64,000 nt of DNA from Kordia algicida (GTDB taxonomy: Bacteria; Bacteroidota; Bacteroidia; Flavobacteriales; Flavobacteriaceae): NCBI RefSeq assembly GCF_051013375.1, contig NZ_CP142125.1; one strand, 5' to 3'. This document shows, one piece after another, positions 1 to 9,138 of this stretch; position 1 is the stretch's first letter; each line of letters begins with the position of its first letter. The translations under genes and the position numbers were made by a program. Under the pieces are notes generated by a model. The model searched no databases, was not told where the DNA came from, and worked only from the letters and a program-made list of their open reading frames with translations.

Positions 1-2316
1 GCAGCATACCGAGATGGCTGGGTTTTATACAGTAACAAAAATCTGGACGATTTATACACAGAACAAGCTACGCACGAACTTACGTTGGTAATTCCTAAAA
101 AGTTTACAGTAGTTTCGAGTGCTGACACGATGGTAAACGACGAAAACGGAACGGTACAACTTATCGCAAAAGACGTCAAAGAAATTACTATTTTATTACG
201 TCAAAACTCCGAATTTAAAACATTTCAAACTGATAAAGTAAACATTACTACAAACTTAGATCCGTACCAACTTGATGAGAAGAAACAAGCCATTGCCATT
301 GATAAAGTAGTGCAATTCATCCATGAAAAATTAGGAGAGTTTCCTAGAGAAAACATGATGATTTCCAAAATTGATGATCGAAAAAATCCTGTGTATGGAT
401 TGGGACAATTGCCTTCTTTTGTACGTCCTTTTACGGATGACTTCCAATATGAAATAAAAGTCCTTAAAGCTATTTTGACAAAGAATTTAGAAGAATCTTT
501 ATGGATGGACACGCGTACGGAAAAGTGGATTTCGGATGCCATAGAAACGTATATGTTGATGGTATATGCGGAAACCTATTATCCAAACATGAAACTTACA
601 GGCGGATTATCGAAAATTTGGGGAATTCGTTCGTATGAATTTGCCAAATTGGAATTCAACGATCAATATCCGTTTTTATACATGTTGATGGCGCGTAAAA
701 ACATCGATCAACCTTTAAATACATCGAAAGATTCATTGACAAAATTCAATAATAATATTGCCAACAAATACAAAGCTGGAGTTGGACTCAAATATTTAAA
801 ATCGTATTTTGATGAACGTGTAATTGACGATTTTATCAAAGAATTTTATGCTAAAAATCGTTTGCAACAAGCTACGCGAGCAGACTTTGAAACTTTGCTA
901 AAATCGAAAGCGCCAAAAGATATCGATTGGTATTTTAACAACTACGTAGATTCCAGAAAACGAATTGATTATAAAATCAAGAAAGTAGAAAAAACAGAAG
1001 ATTCACTACAAGTAACCATCAAAAATAAATACGATGCCAACTTCCCTATTTCACTATTTGGAATCAAAAATGATACGGTAGTTTCAAAGTATTGGGTAAC
1101 CGATGTCGGAAAAAAGAAAACCGTAACCATTCCACGAGAAGGCATTGATCGCCTCGTATTAAACTACGACAAAATCATTCCAGAGTTTAACCAACGAGAC
1201 AACTGGAAATCATTAAATGGTTTCTTTGCAAACAATAAAAAATTGCGCTTTACCTTCTTTAAAGACGCCGAAAACCCACATTACAATCAAATATTCTTTG
1301 TTCCTGTTGCACGATTCAATCTTTATGACGGATTTACACCAGGAATGCGACTATACAACAAAGTATTTCTTACCAAACGTCTTTTGTACGACTTTAAACC
1401 TTCGTACGGATTACGCTCTAAGCAATTGGTAGGTTCGGGAAGTATTTCGTATCGACATGATATTGAAAGTACCAAAAGTGACTTGTATTTTGTACGTTTT
1501 ACCGCAGGTGGAAATTACTTTAATTATGCGGAAGACTTGACATATACGCGATTAGTTCCAAAAATTACCTTCGGATTTCGAAATCCTGATTTTAGATCGA
1601 ATCAAAAAGAATTTATCGATTTACGCTATGTCATTGTACAGCGTGAGCAACCTGAAATTCCAGATCCTACGTTAGATAATGAACCAAATTACAGTGTATT
1701 TAACGCACGTTATGTATACTCAAATCCTGATCCAATTCGTCACATGGTTTGGTTTACTGATTTTCAAATCACCAAACGTTTTTCTAAAGTTTCTTTTAAC
1801 TTAGACTACCGAAAACTATTTAGAGACAACCGACAACTTAACGTCCGTTTCTTCTTTGGTAAGTTTTTATTTAATGATACCAATTCAGACTTTTTCAGCT
1901 TTGCGCTAGATAGACCAACCGATTATTTATTCGATTACAATTATTACGGACGATCAGAAGACACTGGATTATTCAGTCAGCAATTAATCGTTGCCGAAGG
2001 TGGATTTAAATCTAAGCTCGAAAATCCGTTTTCCAATGATTGGATTGGAACATCCAACGTAAGTTACAGTATTTGGAAATGGATTGAAGCCTACGGAGAT
2101 GTAGGATTTATCAAAAATAACGGAACAAATGCACGTTTTGTATACGATTCTGGTATCCGCCTAAATTTAGTTCCTGACTTTTTTGAATTGTATTTTCCTG
2201 TGTATTCCAACAACGGTTGGGAAATTGCACAACCTGGCTTTGACCAACGTATCCGATTTATCGTTACGCTGAGTCCAAAAACATTGACGAAGTTGTTTAC
2301 TCGGAAGTGGTTTTAA
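1..2316 (+). CDS. M1-peptidase-like protein with C-terminal outer-membrane barrel (5' end outside window)
   Basis: The reading frame is open from base 1, so the start lies upstream and 771 residues are visible. The first ~400 residues resemble the C-terminal half of the catalytic region of M1 (gluzincin) aminopeptidases, with a WISDAIETY segment in the place of the family's WLNEGFATY. The zinc motif HExxH is not visible: the best eye alignment gives YEIKV around bases 448-462. The enzyme is therefore probably inactive, or I have misplaced the motif. From about residue 415 the protein changes to alternating aromatic beta-strands ending in ...RKWF, typical of an outer-membrane beta-barrel with a C-terminal aromatic residue. 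Membership of the M1 clan is an inference from this short motif; the barrel call is more secure. Followed by a GGGTTTTT-rich spacer and a small exported protein. Confidence 0.6.
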   Translation, partial: AAYRDGWVLYSNKNLDDLYTEQATHELTLVIPKKFTVVSSADTMVNDENGTVQLIAKDVKEITILLRQNSEFKTFQTDKVNITTNLDPYQLDEKKQAIAIDKVVQFIHEKLGEFPRENMMISKIDDRKNPVYGLGQLPSFVRPFTDDFQYEIKVLKAILTKNLEESLWMDTRTEKWISDAIETYMLMVYAETYYPNMKLTGGLSKIWGIRSYEFAKLEFNDQYPFLYMLMARKNIDQPLNTSKDSLTKFNNNIANKYKAGVGLKYLKSYFDERVIDDFIKEFYAKNRLQQATRADFETLLKSKAPKDIDWYFNNYVDSRKRIDYKIKKVEKTEDSLQVTIKNKYDANFPISLFGIKNDTVVSKYWVTDVGKKKTVTIPREGIDRLVLNYDKIIPEFNQRDNWKSLNGFFANNKKLRFTFFKDAENPHYNQIFFVPVARFNLYDGFTPGMRLYNKVFLTKRLLYDFKPSYGLRSKQLVGSGSISYRHDIESTKSDLYFVRFTAGGNYFNYAEDLTYTRLVPKITFGFRNPDFRSNQKEFIDLRYVIVQREQPEIPDPTLDNEPNYSVFNARYVYSNPDPIRHMVWFTDFQITKRFSKVSFNLDYRKLFRDNRQLNVRFFFGKFLFNDTNSDFFSFALDRPTDYLFDYNYYGRSEDTGLFSQQLIVAEGGFKSKLENPFSNDWIGTSNVSYSIWKWIEAYGDVGFIKNNGTNARFVYDSGIRLNLVPDFFELYFPVYSNNGWEIAQPGFDQRIRFIVTLSPKTLTKLFTRKWF

Positions 2317-2443
2317 GGTTTTGGGTTTTTGGGTTTTTGGGAAAAATAGTTTTTCAATTTAAAATTCAACACTTATAATTCAGCATTCTAATTTCGGTGT
2401 TCGGTGTTCAAAATTTACTTTTTCATTTAAATAAGATTCTAAG

Positions 2444-2956
2444 ATGAAAGCATTATTAATAATTACGCTGTTGCTATCAACAATAGCAATCGATCAAACA
2501 AAAGTTGACTTAACCAATTCGAAAGAAATGTTAATTGGCGAATGGAAGTTTGTAAAGGTAATAGATCAGGCTGGTAACGAAGTCAAACAAATAAAACGTA
2601 ACTTAAAAGTTCCAAATCTTGAACCAATTACCATCAATGCTAGCGGACCTGATATTATTGTAAAAGCAGATGGCACGTATACAAAAGTTTTTACACCAAA
2701 AAACTCAGATACTGGAAATTGGTATATACAATCAAAAAATGAAATTCTATATCAAATGGTCATTCCTATCAATTCAAGACAAGGGAGAATGATTATAAAA
2801 ACTCAAGAAATATTTCCCGATAAAAAGTGGGAAAAAGATGGAAAAGGGAATTTTCTTGATGGTTCTATTGATACGATTACAGAACTTACTAAAACAACTA
2901 TGAAGGTAGTTTATGAAAAAGACTATGTATTAGTATATGCAAAAATTTTAAAATAA
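2444..2956 (+). CDS. Small exported protein, lipocalin-like N-terminal motif
   Basis: A 170-residue protein that I do not recognise by name. Residues 1-16 are a hydrophobic signal-like segment without a lipobox cysteine. The mature part begins with an LIGEWKF segment, the kind of G-x-W motif that opens lipocalin-like beta-barrel domains in many Bacteroidota proteins. The rest is strand-rich with charged turns and has no recognisable catalytic motif. It stands alone between two genes on the same strand, 127 bases after the barrel protein. A weak hairpin with a T run follows the stop. A small periplasmic or outer-membrane-associated lipocalin-like protein is the best guess. Confidence 0.6.
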   Translation: MKALLIITLLLSTIAIDQTKVDLTNSKEMLIGEWKFVKVIDQAGNEVKQIKRNLKVPNLEPITINASGPDIIVKADGTYTKVFTPKNSDTGNWYIQSKNEILYQMVIPINSRQGRMIIKTQEIFPDKKWEKDGKGNFLDGSIDTITELTKTTMKVVYEKDYVLVYAKILK

Positions 2957-2963
2957 CTAACAG

Positions 2964-2986
2964 AAACGAACTAATTCCGTTTTTTC
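2964..2986 (+). terminator. Weak hairpin with T-tract
   Basis: A 5-bp stem (AAACG/CGTTT, 2964-2968 with 2978-2982) continues into a T run, just after the stop of the lipocalin-like gene. A second 5-bp hairpin (CTTGG/CCAAG) follows. The stems are short, so termination is only plausible. Confidence 0.35.
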
Positions 2987-3128
2987 CTTGGCTAAAAACC
3001 AAGTAAAATCACGCTTAAAAAATTAAACAATTAGCAACGAAAAAGTTATTTTCTTCTTTAAATTTAATAAATCGTATTAAAACATGCTTTTTATTGAATT
3101 ATTCACATTTTTTTAAGACACTACTATA

Positions 3129-3159
3129 TTGCAAATTTGCCTGTTTTTTTGTATTTTTG
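3129..3159 (+). promoter_or_regulatory. Bacteroidota-type promoter of the E1 gene
   Basis: TATTTTTG at 3152-3159 matches the TAnnTTTG -7 element, with TTG at 3129-3131 exactly 20 bases upstream as the -33 element. The start codon follows 22 bases downstream. Both elements and their spacing fit the known Bacteroidota housekeeping sigma consensus. Confidence 0.65.
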
Positions 3160-3181
3160 CAGCACTTCAATTTAGAAAAGT

Positions 3182-5593
3182 ATGCAAGCAAAAGTTGAGA
3201 ATACACAAGATATTTCATTCGATCAATTCAAAGAAGAAATTATTCAAGATTATACAACTGCGGTTGTAAGTAGAGAATGTAGTCTTTTAGGTCGTAGAGA
3301 AGTATTGACAGGAAAAGCCAAGTTTGGTATTTTCGGAGATGGTAAAGAAGTTCCACAATTAGCTTTAGCAAAAGCATTTCAAAACGGAGATTTTAGATCT
3401 GGATATTACCGCGATCAAACGTTTATGATGGCAATTGGCGAATTGAATATTCAACAGTTTTTTGCTGGATTGTATGCGCATACAGACATTGAAGTAGAAC
3501 CAATGTCTGCCGGAAGACAAATGGGCGGACATTTTGCTACGCATAGTTTGGACAAAAATGGTGAGTGGAAAAACTTAACCAAACAAAAGAATTCTAGCGC
3601 AGACATTTCTCCTACTGCAGGACAAATGCCACGTTTATTAGGATTGGCACAAGCTTCCAAAATATACAGACATGTTGACGGAATTGACACCGAAAAATTC
3701 TCGGACAACGGAAACGAAATTGCTTGGGGAACTATTGGAAATGCTAGTACAAGTGAAGGTTTGTTTTTTGAAACCATCAACGCTGCTGGCGTATTACAAG
3801 TTCCTATGGTCATGAGTGTTTGGGATGATGAATACGGAATTTCTGTGCATGCAAAACACCAAACGACCAAAGAAAACATTTCTGAAATCTTAAAAGGTTT
3901 TCAACGTACTGAAGATGAAAATGGTTACGAAATCTTTAGAGTCAATGGTTGGGATTATCCTTCATTAATTGCCACTTATCAAAAAGCATCAGACATTGCA
4001 CGTGAAAATCATGTTCCTGTATTGATTCACGTACAACAAGTCACACAACCACAAGGACATTCTACTTCTGGTTCGCACGAACGTTATAAAAGCAAAGAGC
4101 GTTTGGCTTGGGAAACTGAGTATGATTGCAACGCGCAAATGCGTAAATGGATTATTGAGAATGATATTGAAACTGACGAAAATTTAACTGCGTTAGAAAA
4201 AGATATCAAAAAGCAAGTTCGTGATGGTAAAAAAGCTGCATGGAAAGCGTTTGTAGCACCTATGAAGCAAGAACAAGCGGAAGCTGTAAGTTTGTTAGAA
4301 AACTTAGCGCAATCAAGTCCAAACAAAGTTTTCATCAATAAAATTAAGGAAGATTTGGCTGCCATTGCCGAACCAATTCGTAAAGAAATTGCAGGTTTTA
4401 CGCGTAAGGCTTTGCGTTTGGTTATCGGTGAAAGTTCTGCGGAAAAACAAGCGTTAAGCGATTGGATTAAGTCATACTTTGAAAAAATTCAACCAAAATA
4501 CAGTTCACATTTATATAGCGAATCTGCAAAAAACGTTCGCAACATAGCTCCAATTGCTCCAACCTACGGAGAAACTTCTAAAGAAGTAGATGCGCGTATT
4601 GTATTGAGAGATAACTTTGATGCTATCTTTTCAAAATATCCACAAGCGTTGATCTTTGGTGAAGATGCCGGAGAAATTGGAGACGTAAATCAAGGATTGG
4701 AAGGCATGCAAGAGAAATACGGAAAATTGCGTGTTTCTGATACTGGAATTCGTGAAGCTACTATTTTGGGACAAGGAATTGGAATGGCGATGCGTGGATT
4801 GCGTCCAATTGCAGAAATTCAGTATTTAGATTATTTATTATACGCATTGCAAATTATGAGTGATGATTTGGCAACGTTACAATACAGAACCAAAGGAACT
4901 CAAAAAGCGCCTGTAATCATTAGAACGCGTGGACATCGTTTGGAAGGAATTTGGCATTCAGGTTCTCCAATGGGCGGTATTATCAACTCTATTCGAGGAA
5001 TTCATGTGTTAGTTCCAAGAAACATGACCAAAGCAGCAGGTTTTTACAATACATTATTGGAAAGCGACGAACCAGCTTTGGTAATCGAATGCTTGAATGG
5101 TTATCGTTTAAAAGAACAATTACCAACGAATTTGGGTGAATTTAAAACGCAAATTGGAGTCATAGAAACGATCAAAGAAGGAACAGATATGACTGTTGTT
5201 TCGTATGGTTCTACTTTACGTATCATAGAACAAGCTGCCAAAGAATTGCAAGCTGTTGGCATCGATATTGAAATCATTGACTGTCAATCATTGTTACCTT
5301 TTGACATCAACCATGACACAGTAAAAAGTGTACAAAAAACCAATCGTTTGTTGGTTATTGATGAAGATGTACCTGGTGGTGCTTCTGCATTTATCTTACA
5401 ACATATTGTAGATGAACAAAACGGATATCAATATTTAGACAGCAAACCGCAAACCTTAACAGCAAAAGCGCACAGACCTGCGTATGGAACTGATGGAGAT
5501 TATTTCTCAAAGCCTTCTGCGGAAGATGTTTTTGAAAAAGTCTATGCAATGATGCACGAAGCAAATCCAACAGATTATCCTGAAATGTATTAG
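3182..5593 (+). CDS. Fused 2-oxoacid (branched-chain type) dehydrogenase E1, alpha+beta
   Basis: An 803-residue thiamine-diphosphate enzyme. It should decarboxylate a 2-oxoacid, probably of branched-chain type, and pass the acyl group to a lipoyl E2. The first ~400 residues are the E1-alpha half: an ISPTAGQMPRLLG substrate-channel segment and the ThDP-binding GNASTSEG ... DDEYGIS pair, where GN replaces the usual GD. From about residue 475 the E1-beta half follows, with LIFGEDAGEIGDVNQG, SDTGIREATILGQGIG and an RTRGHRLEGIWHSG region. Single-chain fusions of this type are common in Flavobacteriia. No E2 or E3 gene is adjacent. A good promoter precedes it and a hairpin terminator follows. Exact 2-oxoacid specificity cannot be read from sequence. 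Confidence 0.88.
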   Translation: MQAKVENTQDISFDQFKEEIIQDYTTAVVSRECSLLGRREVLTGKAKFGIFGDGKEVPQLALAKAFQNGDFRSGYYRDQTFMMAIGELNIQQFFAGLYAHTDIEVEPMSAGRQMGGHFATHSLDKNGEWKNLTKQKNSSADISPTAGQMPRLLGLAQASKIYRHVDGIDTEKFSDNGNEIAWGTIGNASTSEGLFFETINAAGVLQVPMVMSVWDDEYGISVHAKHQTTKENISEILKGFQRTEDENGYEIFRVNGWDYPSLIATYQKASDIARENHVPVLIHVQQVTQPQGHSTSGSHERYKSKERLAWETEYDCNAQMRKWIIENDIETDENLTALEKDIKKQVRDGKKAAWKAFVAPMKQEQAEAVSLLENLAQSSPNKVFINKIKEDLAAIAEPIRKEIAGFTRKALRLVIGESSAEKQALSDWIKSYFEKIQPKYSSHLYSESAKNVRNIAPIAPTYGETSKEVDARIVLRDNFDAIFSKYPQALIFGEDAGEIGDVNQGLEGMQEKYGKLRVSDTGIREATILGQGIGMAMRGLRPIAEIQYLDYLLYALQIMSDDLATLQYRTKGTQKAPVIIRTRGHRLEGIWHSGSPMGGIINSIRGIHVLVPRNMTKAAGFYNTLLESDEPALVIECLNGYRLKEQLPTNLGEFKTQIGVIETIKEGTDMTVVSYGSTLRIIEQAAKELQAVGIDIEIIDCQSLLPFDINHDTVKSVQKTNRLLVIDEDVPGGASAFILQHIVDEQNGYQYLDSKPQTLTAKAHRPAYGTDGDYFSKPSAEDVFEKVYAMMHEANPTDYPEMY

Positions 5594-5647
5594 ATCAATA
5601 TCATGCTGAATTTTGCTCAGTATTTCATAAAATAGTATATAACGTAT

Positions 5648-5679
5648 AACGTCAGGCTTTTTGAGTTTGGCGTTTTTTT
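5648..5679 (+). terminator. Rho-independent terminator of the E1 gene
   Basis: A 10-bp stem with G-T wobbles (AACGTCAGGC, 5648-5657, with GTTTGGCGTT, 5665-5674), a 7-base loop and a run of seven T (5673-5679). Its right arm contains the TTTG at 5666-5669 that is the probable -33 element of the next gene. Confidence 0.65.
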
Positions 5680-5699
5680 ATATAAATATGTTATTTTTG
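5666..5699 (+). promoter_or_regulatory. Promoter of the DUF1853 gene, overlapping a terminator
   Basis: TTTG at 5666-5669 and TATTTTTG at 5692-5699 are separated by 22 bases and match the Bacteroidota -33/-7 pattern. The ATG follows only 8 bases after the -7 element, so the mRNA would be nearly leaderless. The -33 element lies inside the right arm of the preceding terminator hairpin. Confidence 0.55.
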
Positions 5700-5707
5700 A
5701 ATCTCAT

Positions 5708-6505
5708 ATGAACTCCAAATCAAGAATAAAAGCTGTTTTACACACAGAAAATCTAGGTACTTCGGTTACAGGTTTTCCAAATTTTCAGTTGTCGGAATTA
5801 GCTGTTCACTCAGAACTCGATTTTAAATTGCCTACAAACTTAAGATTGGGACATTTGGCGGAAAAGATTGTTTCTTATTGTATCAAATCTGCGACTAATT
5901 TTAAGTTGCTTCATGAGAATATTCAAATTAAAAAAAATAAAAACACTGTTGGCGAAATTGATTTTATTATTGAAAATAATCACACAAAACAGTTGATTCA
6001 CTTAGAATTAGCCTACAAATTCTACTTGTATGATCCTTCCATTTCCACAGAAATTATTAATAATTGGATTGGACCAAACAGAAAAGATTCGCTCAAAGAA
6101 AAATTAGACAAACTAAAACAGAAACAATTTCCGTTATTGCATCGAGAAGTAACCAAAACAACTCTTTCTATCACAGAAACCGATAAGATTTCGCAACAAT
6201 TGTGCTTGCTAGCTTCTTTGTACATTCCGTATGAATACAACATTGAATTTAGTCCTGCTTACCGAAAAGCCATCAAAGGATATTATATTGATTTTAAAAC
6301 GTTTAAAAACCTAAATACGTCTAAAAAAACGTATTACTTACCTACTAAAAAAGAATGGGGAATGAATCCTTCGCAACATACCGTTTGGTCAGAATTTAAT
6401 GATGTTGAAGAAACTATTCTAGAAATGTTACATCAAAAGCATTCGCCATTGTGCTGGCAAAAGCACAACGCTATTTATGAAGAATTTTTTATTGTTTTCT
6501 GGTAA
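5708..6505 (+). CDS. DUF1853 family protein
   Basis: A 265-residue cytoplasmic protein with the DUF1853 pattern: LGHLAEKIV near residue 48, a GEIDFIIE segment near 80, then LELAYKFYLYD and WIGPNRKDSLKEKLDKL around 97-137. The G-E-(I/F)-D-F followed by H-L-E-L-A-x-K resembles the D...ExK spacing of PD-(D/E)xK-fold nucleases. A nuclease-like fold is therefore possible, but that is my inference and the family is formally uncharacterised. Length is within the family range. It is a single-gene unit with its own promoter; downstream is a long non-coding stretch and then a convergent gene. Confidence 0.8.
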   Translation: MNSKSRIKAVLHTENLGTSVTGFPNFQLSELAVHSELDFKLPTNLRLGHLAEKIVSYCIKSATNFKLLHENIQIKKNKNTVGEIDFIIENNHTKQLIHLELAYKFYLYDPSISTEIINNWIGPNRKDSLKEKLDKLKQKQFPLLHREVTKTTLSITETDKISQQLCLLASLYIPYEYNIEFSPAYRKAIKGYYIDFKTFKNLNTSKKTYYLPTKKEWGMNPSQHTVWSEFNDVEETILEMLHQKHSPLCWQKHNAIYEEFFIVFW

Positions 6506-6931
6506 AATTATTAATCTAACGTCAGTTCGATATAAATCATTCAATTTACATTTGTAGTAATTTTAAAAATAATTCTACTATATAATTCATTTTCAGCGTT
6601 TTATTTTCGTTTTCTTTGCTTACCCAAAGAATACTGAATCAAGTTCAGCACAGGCATCAACAAAAGAAAGGGAACTTTTAGTTCGTATGATTTCTATTTC
6701 CAATTATGGAACTCATGAATCTTTGATTTCCAGAGGTATTTTTAGTTTTTCTTTTAGGGAAAAACTAAAACCGCATGAATTTTTCTAAATTTTAGTTCAC
6801 CATGCTCTATTTTCAGTTATGGAGTTCATGAATTAACATTTCTCCAAGGCTTCGAAAATTTTTAACGAAAAACTCCTGCTATACTGCGGAAAAGAAAAGT
6901 TTCAAACTAAAATTCTTACGTCAAACTCACG
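6506..6931. other. 426-base gene-free stretch with repeats
   Basis: No supported gene. It holds an imperfect direct repeat of about 45 bases (about 6677-6721 and 6791-6834; the core TCTATTT.CA.TTATGGA matches at 24 of 29 positions) and, between the copies, a perfect 12-bp inverted repeat. It lies between convergent genes. The TCAGCACAGGCATCAACAAA segment near 6640 looks like a fragment of an interspersed element. Confidence 0.6.
6740..6770. repeat. Perfect 12-bp inverted repeat
   Basis: TTTTAGTTTTTC (6740-6751) and GAAAAACTAAAA (6759-6770) are exact reverse complements around a 7-base loop. The stem is very AT-rich, and the hairpin sits between the two copies of a 45-base direct repeat. It may be a bidirectional terminator for the convergent flanking genes or part of a decayed element. 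Confidence 0.6.
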
Positions 6932-7519
6932 TTAATCTAAATACTTCGTAATCTTTTTGCTGCTTGGTTTTGTGATGGAATAAAAATAATCAATTAGTTT
7001 TCCGTTTTGGTCAATTAGATACTTTTGAAAATTCCAGCGTACTTTAGAATTTCGTCTTCCATTCAACTTTTTAGTCGTCAACCATTCATACAACGGATGT
7101 TGATTTTTTCCTTTTACATCTAGTTTTTCAGTCAATAAAAAAGTAACGCCAAAATTCAGTTCACAAAACTCCTGAATCTGTTCAGAATTGCCAGGTTCTT
7201 GTTTCCCAAATTGATTGCACGGACAACCGATTACCACCAAATTCTCCTTATATGTATCACTCAACAATTGCAACTCTTTGTATTGTTTGGTAAATCCGCA
7301 TTTGGAAGCCACATTTACAAAAAGGATATTTTTACCTTTAAAATCTTTAAGCGAAATAGGTTTTCCTGCCAAATCATTGATGGCAATGTCATATACAGGA
7401 ATTTCTTTTGTTTCAACGACTACATTGGAGTGTAATTTGGCTTTTTTCAATACTTTCATAACAACGTTTTTTGTAAAAATAATCATTTTATCAAGCTTAT
7501 TTTGTCGCAAAAAGTGCAA
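6932..7519 (-). CDS. Glutathione peroxidase family protein (Cys type)
   Basis: A thiol peroxidase that should reduce hydroperoxides, using thioredoxin or another thiol as in most bacterial Cys-GPx proteins. All family motifs are visible: peroxidatic Cys in NVASKCGFTKQY, the Gln motif in CNQFGKQEPG and the Trp motif in RWNFQKYLID. The motif reads GCPCNQFG rather than the usual FPCNQFG, adding a Cys two positions before the conserved one. The N-terminus before KEIPVYDIAIND is uncertain. The 195-residue frame has Met at 1, 12 and 21; Met12 or Met21 would give a length closer to the family norm, with no convincing signal peptide. Transcribed convergently to the DUF1853 gene. Confidence 0.87.
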   Translation of the reverse strand: MHFLRQNKLDKMIIFTKNVVMKVLKKAKLHSNVVVETKEIPVYDIAINDLAGKPISLKDFKGKNILFVNVASKCGFTKQYKELQLLSDTYKENLVVIGCPCNQFGKQEPGNSEQIQEFCELNFGVTFLLTEKLDVKGKNQHPLYEWLTTKKLNGRRNSKVRWNFQKYLIDQNGKLIDYFYSITKPSSKKITKYLD

Positions 7520-7848
7520 ATCATGTCATTTGAATTGTTTCTGAATAAGATCAATTTGTAGAACATACGAAATAAGTATTCTCAAAATGAGGTCTAAAAT
7601 CGTATGGTAAACTTTGAATACAGGCCACAAAAGCTGATTTATAAAACTACTTTTACTATTCCAGAAGCAAATGTTATCGCACCATAGTATCGCAATAAAG
7701 AAGAGTTTCACAGTCTCTTTTTTTATTTTTTTGGAACAGATTAAACCATTACTCCAATTTTTAGTCAAAACAACATCTTAGACTATCATCACAATCAACT
7801 TGCTTATTGAAGAAATACTACTTTGTTAATTTTAAACACCAATGCCTT
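7520..7848. other. 329-base stretch without a supported gene
   Basis: This lies between two divergently transcribed genes (GPx leftward, dihaem peroxidase rightward) and must carry both promoters. A minus-strand open frame of 80 codons (7526-7768) exists, but its composition (many Ile, Leu, Phe, Trp, no motif) gives no support for a gene. TACTTTG at 7819-7825 resembles a -7 element with one base missing. Confidence 0.5.
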
Positions 7849-9027
7849 ATGAAAAAGTATGTATTTCTATTTTCGATCTTATTATTTTCTTGTACTGATG
7901 AAGAAGTCTATACAGAAATTCCCGAAGAAACAACAAACACACCAACAGTTCCCACAGATACAAACGTAAATGGTGTTGATATGTCTGATTATTTTTCAAT
8001 TAATTTTGAAAATTTACCAAATTACAGCAATCCTGATTATCCAATTCACTATATAAATTCGGTTGGAGATACTAATGAGCCTGCAAATAATCAGGCAACT
8101 GATGAAGGTGCTATTTTGGGTAGAATTCTATTTTTTGATAAACAACTAAGTGTTAATAATGCGGTTTCCTGTGCAAGTTGTCACCAACAAGGTATTGCGT
8201 TTACAGATAACAATCAATTTAGTACAGGTTTTGATGGTGTTAGCATTACAAGTGCACATTCTATGCGATTGTTGAATGCTCGATTTTATGAAGGCGAATC
8301 GTTTTTTTGGGATAAACGCGCACCAAATTTGGAAGCACAAACCACCGAACCTATTATTAATAGTATCGAAATGGGTTTTGATGAAAGTAATGGCGGACTG
8401 AACGCATTGATTACTAAAATGAATTCAATCGTGTATTATCCAGCGTTATTTGAGATGGTTTTTGGTGATGAAACTATTACCGAAGAAAGAATTCAGCTAG
8501 CATTGGCACAATATATTCGTTGTATGGTTTCTACAGATAGTAGATTTGATGAGGCATTTGCACAAGTCTATAATCCGAATGCACCAGGAAATGGTGTTGG
8601 ACAAGATTTCCCTGGATTTTCAGTAGAAGAAAATCTCGGGAAGCAAATTTTCACAACCAATGAAGGTGGAATTAACTGTGCAGGATGTCATCAACTACCA
8701 AGTTTTTCTTTAGCTGCAAATTCAAGAAGTAATGGTTTGGATGCTGGCGAAACTATCATTTTTAAATCTCCTTCTCTAAAAAATATAGCAACTTCCGCAC
8801 AATTTATGCATGATGGTCGTTTGACAAGTTTGGAAGAAGTGGTAGAATTTTATAATTCAGGGATTCAATTAGGTCCAGCATTAGACAATAGATTGATGCA
8901 AAACGGACAACCTAGACGAATGAACTTATCACAGGCTGAAAAAGACGCTTTGGTAGCTTTTTTAAGAACACTTACAGACGAAACTGTTGTGAATGATACA
9001 AAGTTCTCAGATCCATTTTTAGAATAG
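7849..9027 (+). CDS. Dihaem cytochrome c peroxidase / MauG family lipoprotein
   Basis: A 392-residue protein with two c-type haem sites, CASCH near residue 105 and CAGCH near 280, as in bacterial cytochrome c peroxidase and MauG-like enzymes. The MHDGRLTSLEEVVEFYNSG segment near residue 320 is typical of the C-terminal haem domain. The start chosen is the ATG at 7849 because it opens a lipoprotein signal peptide (LLFSC lipobox, Cys16 to 17); the frame extends upstream only through a TTG. It therefore likely sits in the periplasm anchored to a membrane. A T/P-rich linker follows the lipobox. Substrate (peroxide, or a protein to be oxidised) cannot be told. Followed by a strong bidirectional terminator. 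Confidence 0.88.
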   Translation: MKKYVFLFSILLFSCTDEEVYTEIPEETTNTPTVPTDTNVNGVDMSDYFSINFENLPNYSNPDYPIHYINSVGDTNEPANNQATDEGAILGRILFFDKQLSVNNAVSCASCHQQGIAFTDNNQFSTGFDGVSITSAHSMRLLNARFYEGESFFWDKRAPNLEAQTTEPIINSIEMGFDESNGGLNALITKMNSIVYYPALFEMVFGDETITEERIQLALAQYIRCMVSTDSRFDEAFAQVYNPNAPGNGVGQDFPGFSVEENLGKQIFTTNEGGINCAGCHQLPSFSLAANSRSNGLDAGETIIFKSPSLKNIATSAQFMHDGRLTSLEEVVEFYNSGIQLGPALDNRLMQNGQPRRMNLSQAEKDALVAFLRTLTDETVVNDTKFSDPFLE

Positions 9028-9052
9028 CGTAATACAAAACTGCTATAAAAGT

Positions 9053-9086
9053 AAAAAACCAGTGAAATAGCTTCACTGGTTTTTTT
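9053..9086. terminator. Bidirectional rho-independent terminator
   Basis: A perfect 14-bp stem (9053-9066 with 9072-9085, core ACCAGTGAA/TTCACTGGT) with a 5-base loop has an A run on its left and a T run on its right. It serves both the rightward peroxidase gene and the leftward T9SS gene that end on either side. Confidence 0.85.
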
Positions 9087-9138
9087 GTTTCAAATTGTCA
9101 ACCATTTGTTTATAATTGACAGAAAATATGTTATAGAA

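Noticed and set aside
7526..7768. Minus-strand open frame of 80 codons
   Set aside because: Hydrophobic, motif-free translation with no promoter or start context; it covers the divergent promoter region of two real genes.
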